Below, piece by piece: positions 35,401-48,050 of a stretch of 64,000 nt of DNA; within the stretch, counting starts at the first letter, position 1, and the number at the start of each line of letters is the position of its first letter. A model generated the notes under the pieces. The model had not been told where the DNA came from. It ran no database searches and worked only from the letters and a program-made list of their open reading frames with translations. Made by a program: the position numbers and the translations under genes. Origin of the DNA: Batkoa obscura (Eukaryota > Entomophthoromycota > Entomophthoromycetes > Entomophthorales > Batkoaceae); assembly GCA_030770535.1 (NCBI GenBank), contig JASVEC010000004.1, positions 1,736,001-1,800,000 on the forward strand, read 5' to 3'.

Positions 35401-36086
35401 GGGCATAACCTTATAACCCTTGTAAACTTGACCTTTATCAAACAATTGTTTAAATACCCACCAGATAGATTCCATAAAGTTGATATCCATGGTACGATAA
35501 CCATTCTCAAAGTCAATCCAGCGACCACATCTTTCTACTGTGGCTTCCCATTCTTTAGAATATCTTAAAACAATACTACGACATTCTTCATTATATTTGT
35601 CAACACCCATTTTAAGGATATCATCTTTTCCCTATTTTTAAAATTTAGAATAAGAATAAAACTTTTAAAAATATTATTTACAGTAATCCCTAGTTTTTTA
35701 TCAATCTCGAATTCAATAGGTAAACCATGACAATCAAAACCAAATCTTCTTTCTACATAATGACCAGTTAATGAAGCATATCTGGTAACAATATCCTAAG
35801 AAAATTAATAAAAATCCATTTCCATTATCTATTTTTATCTTACTTTAATAGTCCCTGCTAAGAGATGACCATAATGGGGTAACCCGGTAGCAAAAGGTGG
35901 TCCATCATAAAATGAATAGACTGGCTTACCCTCAGCAAGTTTTAAAGAGGTTTTGAAAGCATCAATAGACTTCCAATAAGCTAAGATCTTTTCTTCTTCC
36001 AAAGGGAAGCTAAATTGGCTTGGTACTGATAAAAAATAAATATAAATATTTTAGGGGCAAATAGGTGTTTTACCTTCGTCAGACAT
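32467..36086 (-). CDS. ILS1: Isoleucyl-tRNA synthetase, cytosolic
   Basis: Nine exons (minus): 36086-36074, 36025-35844, 35795-35682, 35631-34730, 34679-34376, 34330-34050, 33993-33165, 33112-32891, 32841-32467. The product is 1,073 residues (yeast Ils1 1,072). The class I HIGH motif is HYGH in [15 protein letters not shown] and the KMSKR loop is intact in [12 protein letters not shown]. The CP1 editing domain includes [11 protein letters not shown] and [15 protein letters not shown], and the catalytic core carries [20 protein letters not shown]. The anticodon-binding and C-terminal extension (ELNIRNIII onward) is the eukaryotic type. The first coding exon has only 13 nt (MSDE plus one base). 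The enzyme charges tRNA-Ile and edits mischarged valine. Confidence 0.97.
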
Positions 36087-38260
36087 AATGAATGATGAAA
36101 TTTAAAGCTAAAAGTGAGAAATAGTTAGCAAAATTACTACTGTTATGTTGTATGTTAGCAGATACCTATATTTAAATTGCAAAAAATCTAATTCAAAATA
36201 AATATTTAGCTTAAATTCGGCTATTTATACATTTTCACAAAATGTTCATTTAACTCGAAAATTAAATTCAATTGGCTCCAACTAAAATAAAGTCTCGTTC
36301 CTTAGCCAATTATCCGCAGTGTTCAAAATTTTTAAAAATTTTAGGGCAAAGTTGGATGAGTCATAAAATTTATTTACTCTTTGACAATTTTTGTTATTTT
36401 TGTTAGACTTGTATTGAGCTTGGTGCATTAACGTTAAGAGCGCAGTAATGATGAGTCAGGCTTAATTTGATGCTGAGTATAATTATCATGGGAATTATAG
36501 GAACAATAGTAAACAGAAAACTATAAAAAATGGAAGTGTATAAGTATAATCAAGTAAGGCAAGGATATCAATATACAGGTCAATTATTGGTTAGCTTGAA
36601 ATAGGAGATTTAGACCAATATTTTACTTAGTGAAAGTTTAGAGATAAAATGTATATTTGATTAAGGCTCAAATGGAATTCTTTAGAATTGGGATTGTTAT
36701 TTTACTTTAATTTAATAATTTATCAACAAGGTTGTGGAATATACAAAAATTGTATAACAATGTCCATTTATAAGGAAGATTTAATGTGCATAATAAAATA
36801 CAGAAATAATCTCAAATTTTTTAATAATTTATTATAACTGACGGAAATGTATAATAATTACATTCTTTTACAAACTAGTGTTGACAAATAAAACAATTTG
36901 TAAATCCTGGCTCATTTTATGTATAATCATGTCTCATTTGAATACTATATACGTTTACAACTTAATTAAGAAAAATTGAATTTACTACATAATGGATCAA
37001 ACAATAAAATTGTTATGAATATAGTAGCTTTGAATCAATTTAAATCAATACAAACTATAGACCGCATCATACTATTATCTAGCTTATTTTTTTGATGGTT
37101 TGATAGTTTACTACATGACTCAAATTCTGAAGATGGTTTAATAAGGTTTGAACTATGAAGATTTAAAGATTCTTTTAAGTTGGTAGTAAATCAAAATTGT
37201 CAAATTATCAAAGTTTACCTTTATTTTAAAAATGGGCTGATAATAAATATAGTATAAATTAGTTATTTCTTTCTGTACAAAGTGTTCACTATTTTATTAG
37301 TTATACCTTATTATATTAACATCTTTTTGATTTAAGCAGTTTTATGTCATTAAGTATGGGCATCGATCATGGTTTTTAGAACATACTTCAAGAACAATCT
37401 ATAATATCTCATATTCTCTTTCAAAGTCTTTAATTTTTGGTTTTCTATAACTTTATAATTTTCAAATTAAATTTTTAATACATCATGAGTTTATTGAATA
37501 ATTAATCTTTATTAAAGTTATCTAATATTGTAGTATCAACTTGCTTTATAGCTAACTCTGGGTTAATTTGAATTTTATATAGTATTGTAATATAATGCTA
37601 ACAAATCAAATAATACAATTAATGTATCAAATTTCAAATACGACCTATATTTCATTTCCACCTCCGGATATATCCAAATGTAATAAAAAACTTTTAGGTT
37701 TCTAATCTAAAAAAATATTGAAAATCTATTATTAAAGTTTTAATAAAAATATGATGATTGTTTAGAACTTGGGCTCCTTCCACTCGGTCGCTTGGCTGTC
37801 AACTAGCAAGAAAGCTGTGAAATTCTTTGAAAATGGCCCTATTCTCCTATACTCATCAATTGATTTTCTTGTTTAAATAAACTACTTGGGTGTTCGCCCT
37901 TTCAAGAACTTATAAAAAGTTTCTTTACTAAAATATTTTTAAAGGAAATAGTATGTTTTCGAAAATACAGAATAGATTTCTAACTTCTAATAAAATCTAT
38001 ACATGATTTTTAAGTGTTTGTATTGATTTAATAGAACGACCGATGCCAAAAATGATAAGATGGTTGACTGGATGAGGATTGTAATTTTCAGACATGTAAG
38101 TTGTAAACAAAGAGGGAAGAAACTCCAGAAACCCATTTTCAAATAATAATAATAGACATCACCCTTTACAAATAGATCTCTACGCATCCATACTGTTATA
38201 TATTCACTAAACTCTGCTTTTTTCAACAATATTTTTATTTGATTAGTATTATTCTTACTT
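36087..38260. other. Intergenic region with a duplicated BRI3 upstream flank and a GC-richer insert
   Basis: The first part carries the ILS1 promoter. About 37500-37700 resembles about 39040-39230, in each case the upstream flank of a BRI3-like gene, so the duplication includes 5' DNA. Between this flank and the first BRI3 copy lies extra sequence (about 37760-38200) without counterpart in the second copy, part of it GC-richer (37766-37915). I cannot identify it. Confidence 0.4.
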
Positions 38261-38608
38261 ATGTCCCAACAGCCAATAAACATCAATGATGTTACTCCTT
38301 CGCACTACAATGAAACCAGCCATCAAAGTATAACCATTCCACCACCTTATATATAAGTACAAGCCTATGAAAGTACTCAACACCTAGTTAGCGTTACTGA
38401 TGTACTCCAAATCTATAGCAGCTGCTCGCGTGGCGATGATCACAAGCTCAAAACCAATTTTACGTTGGACGGCCTATTATATAGTGCCTTCTTTTTCCCA
38501 ATTGGGATACTTTGCTGCTTATACCTTACAGAAGAGAGGTGCACGAAATGTGAAAAAAGCTTCGATAAGGAAGAAGTAAAAGGAGATGAGAGAAAAAGTT
38601 CGAGTTAG
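38261..38608 (+). pseudogene. BRI3-like membrane protein, tandem copy with one in-frame stop
   Basis: Reads MSQQPININDVTPSHYN from 38261, reaches IPPPYI, meets TAA at codon 32, and then stays open for 83 more codons in the same frame to a TAG. The downstream part is conserved with the gene at 39407: YESTQH, SSCSRGDDHKLKTNFTLDG, a transmembrane segment SAFFFPIGILCCL and a C-terminal RCTKCEKSFD zinc-ribbon-like end. One nonsense codon is the only obvious lesion in the coding part, so loss is recent or incomplete; a downstream Met (38345, MKVLN in another frame) does not rescue it. The tail is about 15 residues longer than in the sister copy. Confidence 0.7.
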
Positions 38609-39406
38609 TATTTTATATTCAAATTTTCTTTCGAGGTGTATTATATTTTGTGGGTTGTAATTTTGTTTGTTCTTTGATAAAGTAGTTGGATTTGTTTTAT
38701 GCTATAATTCAAATTTTATAATAAAATATAATATAAAGTTAAATACAATTTTGACTTTTTTTACTATTTTCACTATTTTCACTATTTTCACTATTTTCAC
38801 TATTTTCACTATTTATAGAGTAAAAGGATAGTTTCTATAGCCAATATAAAATATTCGACGAAATAAAGTTGATATTTAAGTTTTTATATTAATACATTAA
38901 ATGTATTGTTTTAAACAAAAATATTGTAAACACTCAGTTTTGTTCAACACAACATCATTTATATGTTTAAATTCCAATTTCTTAGAATATTTCTAAAATT
39001 TGGATTAGATTTATCATTACATATTTTTTCATAAATGTTCACTTTGTTAAAATTATCTTATATTAGAGTATTAACTTGATGTATAGATCATATTAACTCA
39101 ATAATTATATTAAATGGCCTCTTAATATAAAACTAATAAATCTAAATAACACAAACTAATGTATTAAATTTAGTAACAATAATGGCACATTTGTCACATT
39201 CCATCCCAGCATTTATCCAAACCTAATAAAGAATTTGGCACTCTCAAAAAACCCAAACTTCAACCAATTAATTTCCCAATTATCAACAAATCAAAAATAA
39301 GCCACACTAAGCGTAATCACTACCTCATCCCTAGTTCTATTTAAACGTTAAACTGTACTTTTTTGATTTCAATTTCATTTAACTTTTAATTTCTATTTAT
39401 CCATAA
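38609..39406. other. Intergenic region between the BRI3-like copies
   Basis: Contains the 3' flank of the broken copy, a 9-bp microsatellite, and the duplicated upstream flank of the intact copy (about 39040-39230). Confidence 0.5.
38764..38815. repeat. 9-bp tandem repeat ACTATTTTC
   Basis: About six perfect head-to-tail copies of ACTATTTTC, between the two BRI3-like copies. Confidence 0.92.
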
Positions 39407-39712
39407 ATGTCTCAACCAAAGAACACAAATACTCCAATGACTGCACCTCCTCCTTATTCAGAAGATAGAAATCAAGGCACTTCGTCTTCAGCGCCTCGTA
39501 TGCATGCACAAACCTATGGAAGTACCCAACAACCAGCCAACGTTATCTATATACCTCAAGGTAGTTGCTCTCGTGGTGGTGATCACGCATTTACAACTGA
39601 GTTTACCTTAGGGGGATTATTATGTGCTTTATTCTTTTTCCCAATTGGTATACTTTGTTGTTTGTGTCTCACGGAAAAGAGATGTGTAAAATGCGGAGGA
39701 AGGTTTGATTAA
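39407..39712 (+). CDS. BRI3-like small membrane protein
   Basis: A 101-residue single-exon protein. The N-terminal half is Pro/Ser/Gln-rich with a PPPYSE (PPxY-type) motif. Then GSCSRGGDHAFTTEFTLGG leads into one hydrophobic helix, LLCALFFFPIGILCCLCL, ending in RCVKCGGRFD. This is the architecture of brain protein I3 (BRI3): variable Pro-rich N-terminus, a FPxGxLCC membrane segment, and a terminal CxxC zinc-ribbon-like end. BRI3 proteins are endolysosomal in animals; the fungal role is unknown. PPxY motifs recruit Nedd4/Rsp5 ubiquitin ligases, so vacuolar sorting is plausible. A broken tandem copy lies 800 bp upstream. Confidence 0.72.
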   Translation: MSQPKNTNTPMTAPPPYSEDRNQGTSSSAPRMHAQTYGSTQQPANVIYIPQGSCSRGGDHAFTTEFTLGGLLCALFFFPIGILCCLCLTEKRCVKCGGRFD

Positions 39713-39950
39713 GTGGTAAGAGATAACAAAAAAGGTCGAGTTTTATTGATTCAACTTTTGTTTATACTCAAAGAGGTTTTGAAGGGATTGTATTTTGCGA
39801 GGTGTAATTTTTTGTTTATATCATAAATAAATGTTCAATTTGTTTTATCAGGTTCTTATAGAGTTAATTTAACATTATACAGTTTTTTAAGTTTGACCAA
39901 AATTTTATATAAGTTATTAGTAAAATTAATCTTTAATTAAATAAAAATAT

Positions 39951-42095
39951 TTATAAAGCAAATTTAGAAGGACCTAGTCCTAATTCATTATCTTCAGACT
40001 GCAAGTCGACTGACCTAACGTCTTCATTAAATTGTGTCAATATAGTTTTCCTAGATTTTTTTCTTTTCACTTTTTTCTCCTTTGAGCCTACAACCAAATT
40101 ACTAAACCTAGATGGGAGCACAGGTGGGTGGACAGTAGCGATTTGTCTACCTTGGCTTGATTTTGGATTACTTGTCGTCATTGGTAATGAATAAAACAAC
40201 GGCGATATACTTAATTCAGAAGATTGTGCCGATGGCGCTAGATATACAGAGTCGTTTGATTGTAAATTAAAAGAAGCATTAGATGTAGGTGTAACCAATT
40301 GATTCAACACATTAGTTTCTCTAGATACGTTGAAGTGTTGATAATACCCTTTGTGAATATTGATACCAAACCTATCTTCCACTGTATCAAATGATTTTGC
40401 TGATAAATTACTTGCAGTCCCTTTAGTGTAATTAGAACCATATCCTTGCTCTTGATCTTCGATATCAAACTCTTCTTCAATGGACTCAAAGTCTTCTGCT
40501 ATCTCCTCCTCAAGTCTCGACGGCACTAATGGTATCTCACAAAAGTAAATATGGGCTAATAAATATAATGAAATAAAACATGCTATCAATCCGAGCATTG
40601 AAAAAAATCTTTCTAAACTTATAAATTTGTCTTCGATTATAATAATTTGACTAACAACTAAAGGTGAGATACTTAATCCTAAATTCAATATACTTGTTGA
40701 AGTAGCATAAGCTAGAGGTAAATAATGATCAGGTACAAAGAAAGGAATAGAGGACCAAACAGAGGAAGTGATAAGAGAATAAAATAAACCTAACAAGATC
40801 ATAGGAGGTATTGGGGAGGTTAAATCTACTAAGGATAATAAAAGATGACAGCTGGCTAATCCTAAGCCACATATAAAACATATCAAAAGCCTTGCTCTGA
40901 TACCTTTAATTAAGAAACTTAATATAGGAACTAGTAATGTACACAATAAATCTGGGGTAGCCAATAAAAAACCAGCTAATTGAGGTTGGTTGGGATACCA
41001 TTTAGCTTGTATAAAATAAGAAGATATATTAATAAATGGAATAACAGCTGCATAACCACATAAAATTAAACAAGATAAACACCAATAATCAAAAGTAAAA
41101 GAAGTCAAAGCACTAAAACTTAACGAAGGTATCTCTTCAATGGGTTGACTAATAGAAGTCAAAGGGTCTATTTTATGATTAAAAGTAGAATAATTGTTAA
41201 TTAATGTTGAATTTCTTTTACTATTTTGGTCATTTTCATTCGTTTGAGGAATAAAACTTTCTTCTTCATAAAGATTCTTTTCCTTCCAGGTGATATAAAA
41301 GAGATCCATAAAAACTAGCAACAACGAGCATAAAAAGGATAAACAACACATATACCATCCAAACCAAAATGCTTGTATAGTGTTATTCTCCAAGTTATCG
41401 CTGTAATTTAATGCTATATAAGGTGATAGTATGTCACTTAACACTGAACCTAGTCTAGCAATACCCAAGTTGATGGTTAATGCTAGTCCTAGCTCGTCTT
41501 GCTCAAACCAATGACAAGTTAATCTAGCTTGTGCTATACCTATTGATTCTCCACCCAAACCAACCATTAATCTACCAAATAGCATCAAATTAAAGTAATG
41601 TTTCTCTAACCCATAACTAAATAAATATTGTCCTACCATAACCATAAAACAAAATATGATTAACGAGTTTTTGGAACCTTTTAAATAATTTTAAATTTTT
41701 TTGTATAAAATTAAGAATAGTAGTTATTATTACCTAATTTATCTACATATCTAGCCATAAAAAAAGGAAGAACAACGTTTGGTAAAGAATATAAACTATA
41801 AAATAAAGCTAATTGAATTTGCCACTCTTGGTTTTCACTTTTTAATATATCTTTTATCTGTAAGTTCAAAGCAGCTGGTAAATCATAGGCCTAAAATAGA
41901 AAGATATTATAATAAACATAGATGATTTACTTATTTTTATAATCTCATTACATAATAATTACCGGTGAAACACAAAGCGGAGAGGATTAAAAATAATAAT
42001 TTTTTACCAAACGAATTGTTTAAAGTTGGGTTTGAAGAGTACTCTCGATGCACTCTTGATAATTTATTGTTGATGCTTAATACCCCTTCTTTCAT
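39951..42095 (-). CDS. MFS transporter, MFSD1-like (lysosomal/vacuolar type)
   Basis: Three exons (minus): 42095-41952, 41890-41734, 41677-39951; 675 residues. Spliced helix 1 reads LLFLILSALCFTGNYYAYDL, with the short N-terminal tail and the YxxYDxPAAL phrase of MFSD1 proteins. RLMVGLGGESIGIAQ and HWFEQDELGLALTIN are the conserved loop 4-5 phrases. Twelve transmembrane segments are interrupted by a central cytosolic loop. The last roughly 180 residues form a Ser-rich soluble tail with acidic EEEIAEDFESIEEEFDIED and a basic KEKKVKRKKSRK near the end. Animal MFSD1 exports dipeptides from lysosomes; a similar vacuolar role is inferred. The tail is longer than in animal proteins. Confidence 0.82.
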
Positions 42096-42528
42096 CTTTA
42101 AATAAAGATAAGAAGCAAGAAAAATTATATTGGGTTGTTAACCAATAAAAGAAATTGGAATAGGGGCCTAGAATTCTATTAACTGTTTTTGAAAATAGGA
42201 ACTTTAAAAGTGAAAAACAAGTTCAAATTAATAAATTATGATTACTAGCAAATTCTTTGTGTCACTTTATTCCTGAGAAAATACTAGTAATTTAAACTAA
42301 TCAAAATATATAACATTATAACTACTTAATAAACAAAAAATACGGATAAAAATATCAATTAAAGTCAAAAAAGACATTGTAACAATAAACTAAAGATCAA
42401 TATCATTTTAATTTTAATAAAAATATAAACGACCATTCAATGAAAAGAAAGACAAACAATAAAAAGGAAAATGAAATTTCGTCCAGTATAACAATAAAAT
42501 CAAGGAAAATAAATCGCTAACAACTTTT
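42096..42528. other. Intergenic region between MFS gene and SLA1 3' end
   Basis: 433 bp, carrying the MFS promoter and SLA1 terminator on the same strand. AT-rich, nothing else. Confidence 0.55.
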
Positions 42529-45500
42529 TTACATTCTATAATTATTACCCTGTCCATAATTATTGGAATTAAAATTATTGTTATTATTCATGGGGTTAAA
42601 CTGCTGTTGATAACCACCCATATTCTGGCCTTGCTGTTGATAATTATTCATGCCCTGCCCCTGTTGTTGATAATTATTCATCCCTTGGTTAAGTTGCTGG
42701 TTCATCATATTACCTTGTAATCCATTATTATAACCTAAACTTGAGTTATTTCCGATAGGACGATTCAAATCCATATTAGTATAACTATTCAATCCTCCAC
42801 CTAAAGAAGTGTTTTGATTATAATTTGAATTGTTCAAAGAGCTCGAATTCAATGAAGTATTAAGATGATTACCATATGAACTTGGACTACCAGAATAATT
42901 GTTATTTAAACTACTATTTATATTCATACTTGACATAGAATTGGTAGATAAATTAGTGTATTGAGTAGTATTGGTGTAATTATTTAAGCCTAAACCAACA
43001 TTCATATTATTATTATTTATATTATTATTCCCATAGGTGCTTCCAAGTCCACTCATACCATTATTTTGACCAAATGAAGACCCTGCATTACCAGTGTAAG
43101 AATAATCATTCATATTACCACCAGCTAAACCAAGATTACTATGACTCGAGATAAGTTTATCTTGCTGAAGATTGGACGACATACTTAAAGAAGAGAAGTT
43201 ATTTGGAGCGCCAATACTATTCGTTCCTAAACCACTGTTATTATTACCCATTCCCAAACCACTATTACTGCTCATTCCTAAAGTATTGCTATTACCACTC
43301 ATTCCTAAAATGCTATTGCCTAACATTGATGAGCTATTATAGTCCGTTGAATTTAAGCCTGAATTATTATTTACTCCACTTTGATTCATTCCTAACAACT
43401 TACTGCTGCTCAATGAAGTATTAAATTCATTTCGACTGCTATTAAAATTACTCTGGTGTCCAGTCATGCTATTTAACCCAATTTGATTATGACTTAAATT
43501 TCCAGAAGTATTAAAACTGTTATTCAACAAGGATGAATTCATATTCAAGTTATTAGTATTATTACCATGCAATCCAGGGATATCATTCAATGAGCTTGAT
43601 GTATGTAATCCCGTCTTTGTTGAATCTAAAGTATTGTATCCACCAATTGAATAGCCCATATTGTTATTATTAGTGTTACTTAACGTAGGTGTTAAACTTC
43701 TTGTTAAATTGGCTGTTGGAGTGGTATGGTTAGATAACAAACTATAAGAATTGCCTTGAATAGTTGAACTGAAACTTGAACTGGCTGATTGATTTACATT
43801 CATAGTATTCAAATTACTCTTCAGTTCTGTGTAAGAGAGCGATGATGCTGTTCCATAGCTAGTCTCTTTATCCAAACCGCTATGAGCATTCATAGTGTTA
43901 TAGGATGGACTTTCATTTAAAGCGTTAGACCCTAAATATCAACATTACTATTACTACATTCATCTTTTACAATTATAAAATTACCTGTATTGATATCAAA
44001 ACTTTGATTTAAACTACTTGGTTTATTAAGCTCCATTCTAAATTGATCGAATTCATTTAATCTGACTGGAGTTGAATCCATTAATCTTGGAACTGAATCA
44101 AATGTAGATCCTAAACCAGTATTAGAATTTTGACTCATACCCAAGTTATAATTTGCAGATCCTTGAGTTTGTGTGTTTTGATTGTTATTCCCGCTACTGT
44201 ACTGAGGTATCTTAGGAGTACTAGCAACTCCCAAACTCTTTAAACTTAAATCATCAAACTGATAATTTGATGAACTAGTTTTAGTTCTACTTGTAGTAGT
44301 AGTTGATATTGAATAATCCATATTACTTGGTAAATTAATTGTACTCATAGAAGTATCATGTAAGTTGCCACTGAATGATCTTTCTGAAATGATGGGACTA
44401 TCCATAGCAAAATCATTTTTATAATTGAAATTCTTACTATCAAAAGTATCTAGATTCTTATTTAATAACATACTCGAATTCAATGGCGTTGAACTACTAT
44501 CACTGTTGTTATGTGGGATACTAAATGAAGCTAAACTGGACATAGAACCTTCTCTTTTAATATCACTGATTGGAGATAATGTCTTTAAATTAGCTCCAAA
44601 CAGATCAAGTGCTTGTTCTTGATTTGAAGTTGCAGTATTACCATTGGGTTTATTACTTGGAGTAGTACTTGGCCCAAATACATTAACACTTGGTTGAGTA
44701 TTTGAATTTGACCCGAAAATGTTCGAACTTGATTGAGTATTAGGAGTATTAATAGTACTAAAAATACTTCCACTCTCTTTGTTTTGCGCGGATTGATTAA
44801 AGATAGAAGCTCCCACTTGCATATTATCTGGGGCTTTACTGCTTTGATTATTTACAGGTAATGAACTAACCGAAGAATTACTACTAAAAGTAGCATTTGC
44901 ATCCCCAAATACATTTTGATTTTGGGTTGGTTTAGGTGGTGCAGGTCTTCTAGTTGGAATGAATACATTGGATAAATTACCACTTGGAACTGGAATCAAG
45001 GGTTGGGCAAGGATAACAGGAACGTTATTTTGGATTTGTTGTGCAGGCATTTGTTGTTGCTGTACAAGCATTGAAGAAGGTTGTTGAATTTGTGGTTGAG
45101 TAAGTTGTGGTGTACTTGGTCTTCTTGGAGATGCTTGTTGAACCTTTGTAAATATTGCAAAATCTTGATTACCCTTTTTAGTTACTTCTGGTGCTACTTT
45201 AATGGGTTTAGCAGTGGCACTATCATTGACACTTATCTTTGAAAATTCGGCACTTAGGGAACTCCAATCTTGATCTAAGGCTGAGTTACTTTTACCTTTA
45301 GTATCACGTCGAGCTGAATTATCTGAAGAAAATATGGGTGTTTCAGGTGCAGTAGAAGATGGTTTTGTATTTGAATCTGGGAATACAGCCCAAGGACTAG
45401 ATGTAACGGTAGCTTTAGGAGGAGGAGGAGACACAGTAGTTGGCGATACAGGAGTAGTATCTTTTGCTACAGTTGGTGGTGTTTTCTTTTGATATGTTGC

Positions 45501-48050
45501 TCTTTGTCCTGGAACGCCCCAAATGTCATCATCAAACCCACTCTTCGATTTTGATTGAGGTTTTGATTTATCGTCATCCTTTACTTTATTCTTACTTTCT
45601 TTTTGATTTTCAGCTTCAAGGAATTCAGTGGCTTTGGCAATCTTTTGTTGATCAATTGAACTTGATTTACCTTTAGGTTTTGATCCTAGCCCACCTGATA
45701 ATCCCAATCCATATTTTTTACTTTCGCTTGATGATGTACCTAAATCTGAAAATCCTTCCCATGAGCCATTAGAATCCCCTTGACCTTGCAGTCTCCTTGC
45801 TAACATTTCATCTTGCTCAATTTGTAATTCAACAAAACTACCAGATGCTTTTTCTTTACGTACTCTTTCAATTTCTTCTTGTTGAAGTTTATAAGCCAAT
45901 TCTTCATCTTTTGAAGGATCAATGACAGTAGTATTTGGATTGAAAGTTACACTACGTTTACCTTTAGGTGCCTTTGAAATATTATCTGATTTAATAGCAT
46001 TAAGTACTCTTATAGCATCGCCTTCAACTAAACCAAGATCTTTTAAGCTACTTTTGTCCATTGATTTAAGTAAACCTCTATCAATCTTTTCTTTTGTAAA
46101 CGTAGTTGCATAAGTTTGTGCTTCATTATCAGCCACATTACAATCCTTAAAAAATCGTAACCATTTTTCGGATTCTGCATTTTGCTTTCTAGTAGAATCT
46201 AAAGATTCAGTTAAATCTTCTCCAATCAATTCAGATACATATTTTAAATCCACCATGGACATCTTTTCGATTGGTACTGCTATTTTAACCCCATTTACTT
46301 TATGTAAATGGATTTTATTTTCACTGAATTTAATAAATTCTGCTTCCACTTTGAAGGATCCAGTAGTATCTGTCCACTCTCTAACCATAATAGAACTTAG
46401 TTCATTTGCTACTTTATTTCCTTCAGCTAATACTGAACTTTGAGGGACATCGGATGGAAGTAAAGTGACATATTCAGCTGGTACAAAACCTTCATCGTAA
46501 TCCTCATCGGATCGATAAATTCTGCATCGCCACCAATCGGAATCAGTATCACTATCAAGCACATAAACCCTTGTATCGGCTACTACAGATAACTCACCTT
46601 CTTCTGCAGCATCAAAATCATATACTACAATCGCTGGTTTACCTTTTTTACTTTCATTACCAGCTTTTGAGGGTGTACTAGAGATGGAATTATTACTAGG
46701 AACTCTCAATTGGGTTCTTGTTTCTGGATAAAATTGTTTTTGCTGCTCAGATGCACGATCGATTTCTTCTTGTGGTATTGGTGGTAAAGGAACCGTTTCA
46801 TATTTATCTTTAATAGTTGGTACATTATCGGATTGATTATATTGTGGACTATGTTGCTGATAAGACTTTGGTGGTGTAGCTGATGATTTAGTGGATTTTT
46901 TAAACATACCAAAGAAACCTTTTGAATTTTTATCTTCTGTTTTTTCACGATAAACGGCATCTGAGCAACTTTTTATTTTAAATGCAATGGCTTCAGCTTG
47001 TTTTATGGAACTACAGCTAAAATCAAAGGTTATACTATCCTTTCCAGATAATTCAACAATGATGTGTTTGTTTTTTAAACTATAGGAAACTAAATCAGAA
47101 ATAGCCCATTGTTTTACTGGAGAACCCTTTTTAAAAATGATTAATTATTATTCAAAATATGGTTTAAGCCCTTACCTTCTCTTCTTCACTTGCAACAAAG
47201 ATCATATTACTACTGATACCTAAACGTACTTTTTGTTTCTTTTTCTTACTTTTATCTACTTCCTTTATGAAAAGTTAGTTTCGATCAACAAAAAACTAAC
47301 TATTATACTTACTGAAACCCTCCAAAATAACATATCGTCTTTAGCAATTTTTTTAGTACTTAATGGGGTAGTACTATGTTGATCAATGCTTTCATTGATA
47401 TTTTTTGAAGCTTGAGGTAGTTCTTGTTCAACTTCTTCTACTACGTCTTCATATTCCTATTAAAATATTTAATAACTTTTATAAAATTTAATAATTAAGT
47501 TTATTTACTTCCATATAACCTTCTTCAGCATAATTGTTTTGTTCACTTGTATCCTCAATGATCTAAAATATGAATTTTACTGTAATTAAAAATAAAAATA
47601 AGAATAAAAATAGATAGCTACTAACCTCTTCTGTATAATTTTGAGGTACAAATCCAAAATTACCATTAATACAACTTAACATCCAATCCTCACCTTCTAC
47701 TTGATAAACCGATATTTCTACTCCTTCTTCAAACGAAAGTTCGTCTTCACCTTGAGCTTCATAATCATAAACCGCTCTATATTTAGCTATGTAATCGATC
47801 TTTATTTTAAAAAATTATTAACTACTTGACTCTATAATCAATTAAAAAAGAATTTTACCTCTTCAACATAGTTATAAGGAATCAAACCAATATTTGCTTT
47901 GTCTGTTGAGTTAAGTTCTGTAGAAGCTTTCCACCAAGCTTCATCACTATCATCGACTATATATAATAAACTATCTTCTTCAAAAGATAATTCACCTTCT
48001 TCTACTGCTTCATATTTATATAAGGCTTTACATATTCGTTGAATATTCAT
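42529..48050 (-). CDS. SLA1: Endocytic actin-patch adaptor Sla1
   Basis: Seven exons (minus): 48050-47859, 47799-47626, 47562-47509, 47456-47313, 47262-47176, 47126-43985, 43931-42529; 1,731 residues. Two N-terminal SH3 domains occupy exons 1 and 2 (ALYKYEAVEEGELSFEED; AVYDYEAQGEDELSFEE). A third follows (VVYDFDAAEEGELSVVADTR, ending GFVPAEYV). SHD1 comes next (REWTDTTGSFKVEAEFIKF), then the SAM-like SHD2 (WLRFFKDCNVADNEAQTYA). In yeast these bind Las17 and NPFxD cargo, and SHD2 controls clathrin binding. The middle is Pro/Ser/Thr-rich with acidic and coiled parts. The last 450 residues are Asn/Ser/Gly-rich with MNNYQQQGQG repeats instead of the yeast LxxQxTG repeats. The last intron links the two long open frames in phase. 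Confidence 0.92.

Noticed and set aside
37987-38286. A 99-codon minus-strand frame overlapping the broken BRI3-like copy
   Set aside because: Its 5' end is antisense to a recognised conserved frame; no family features.
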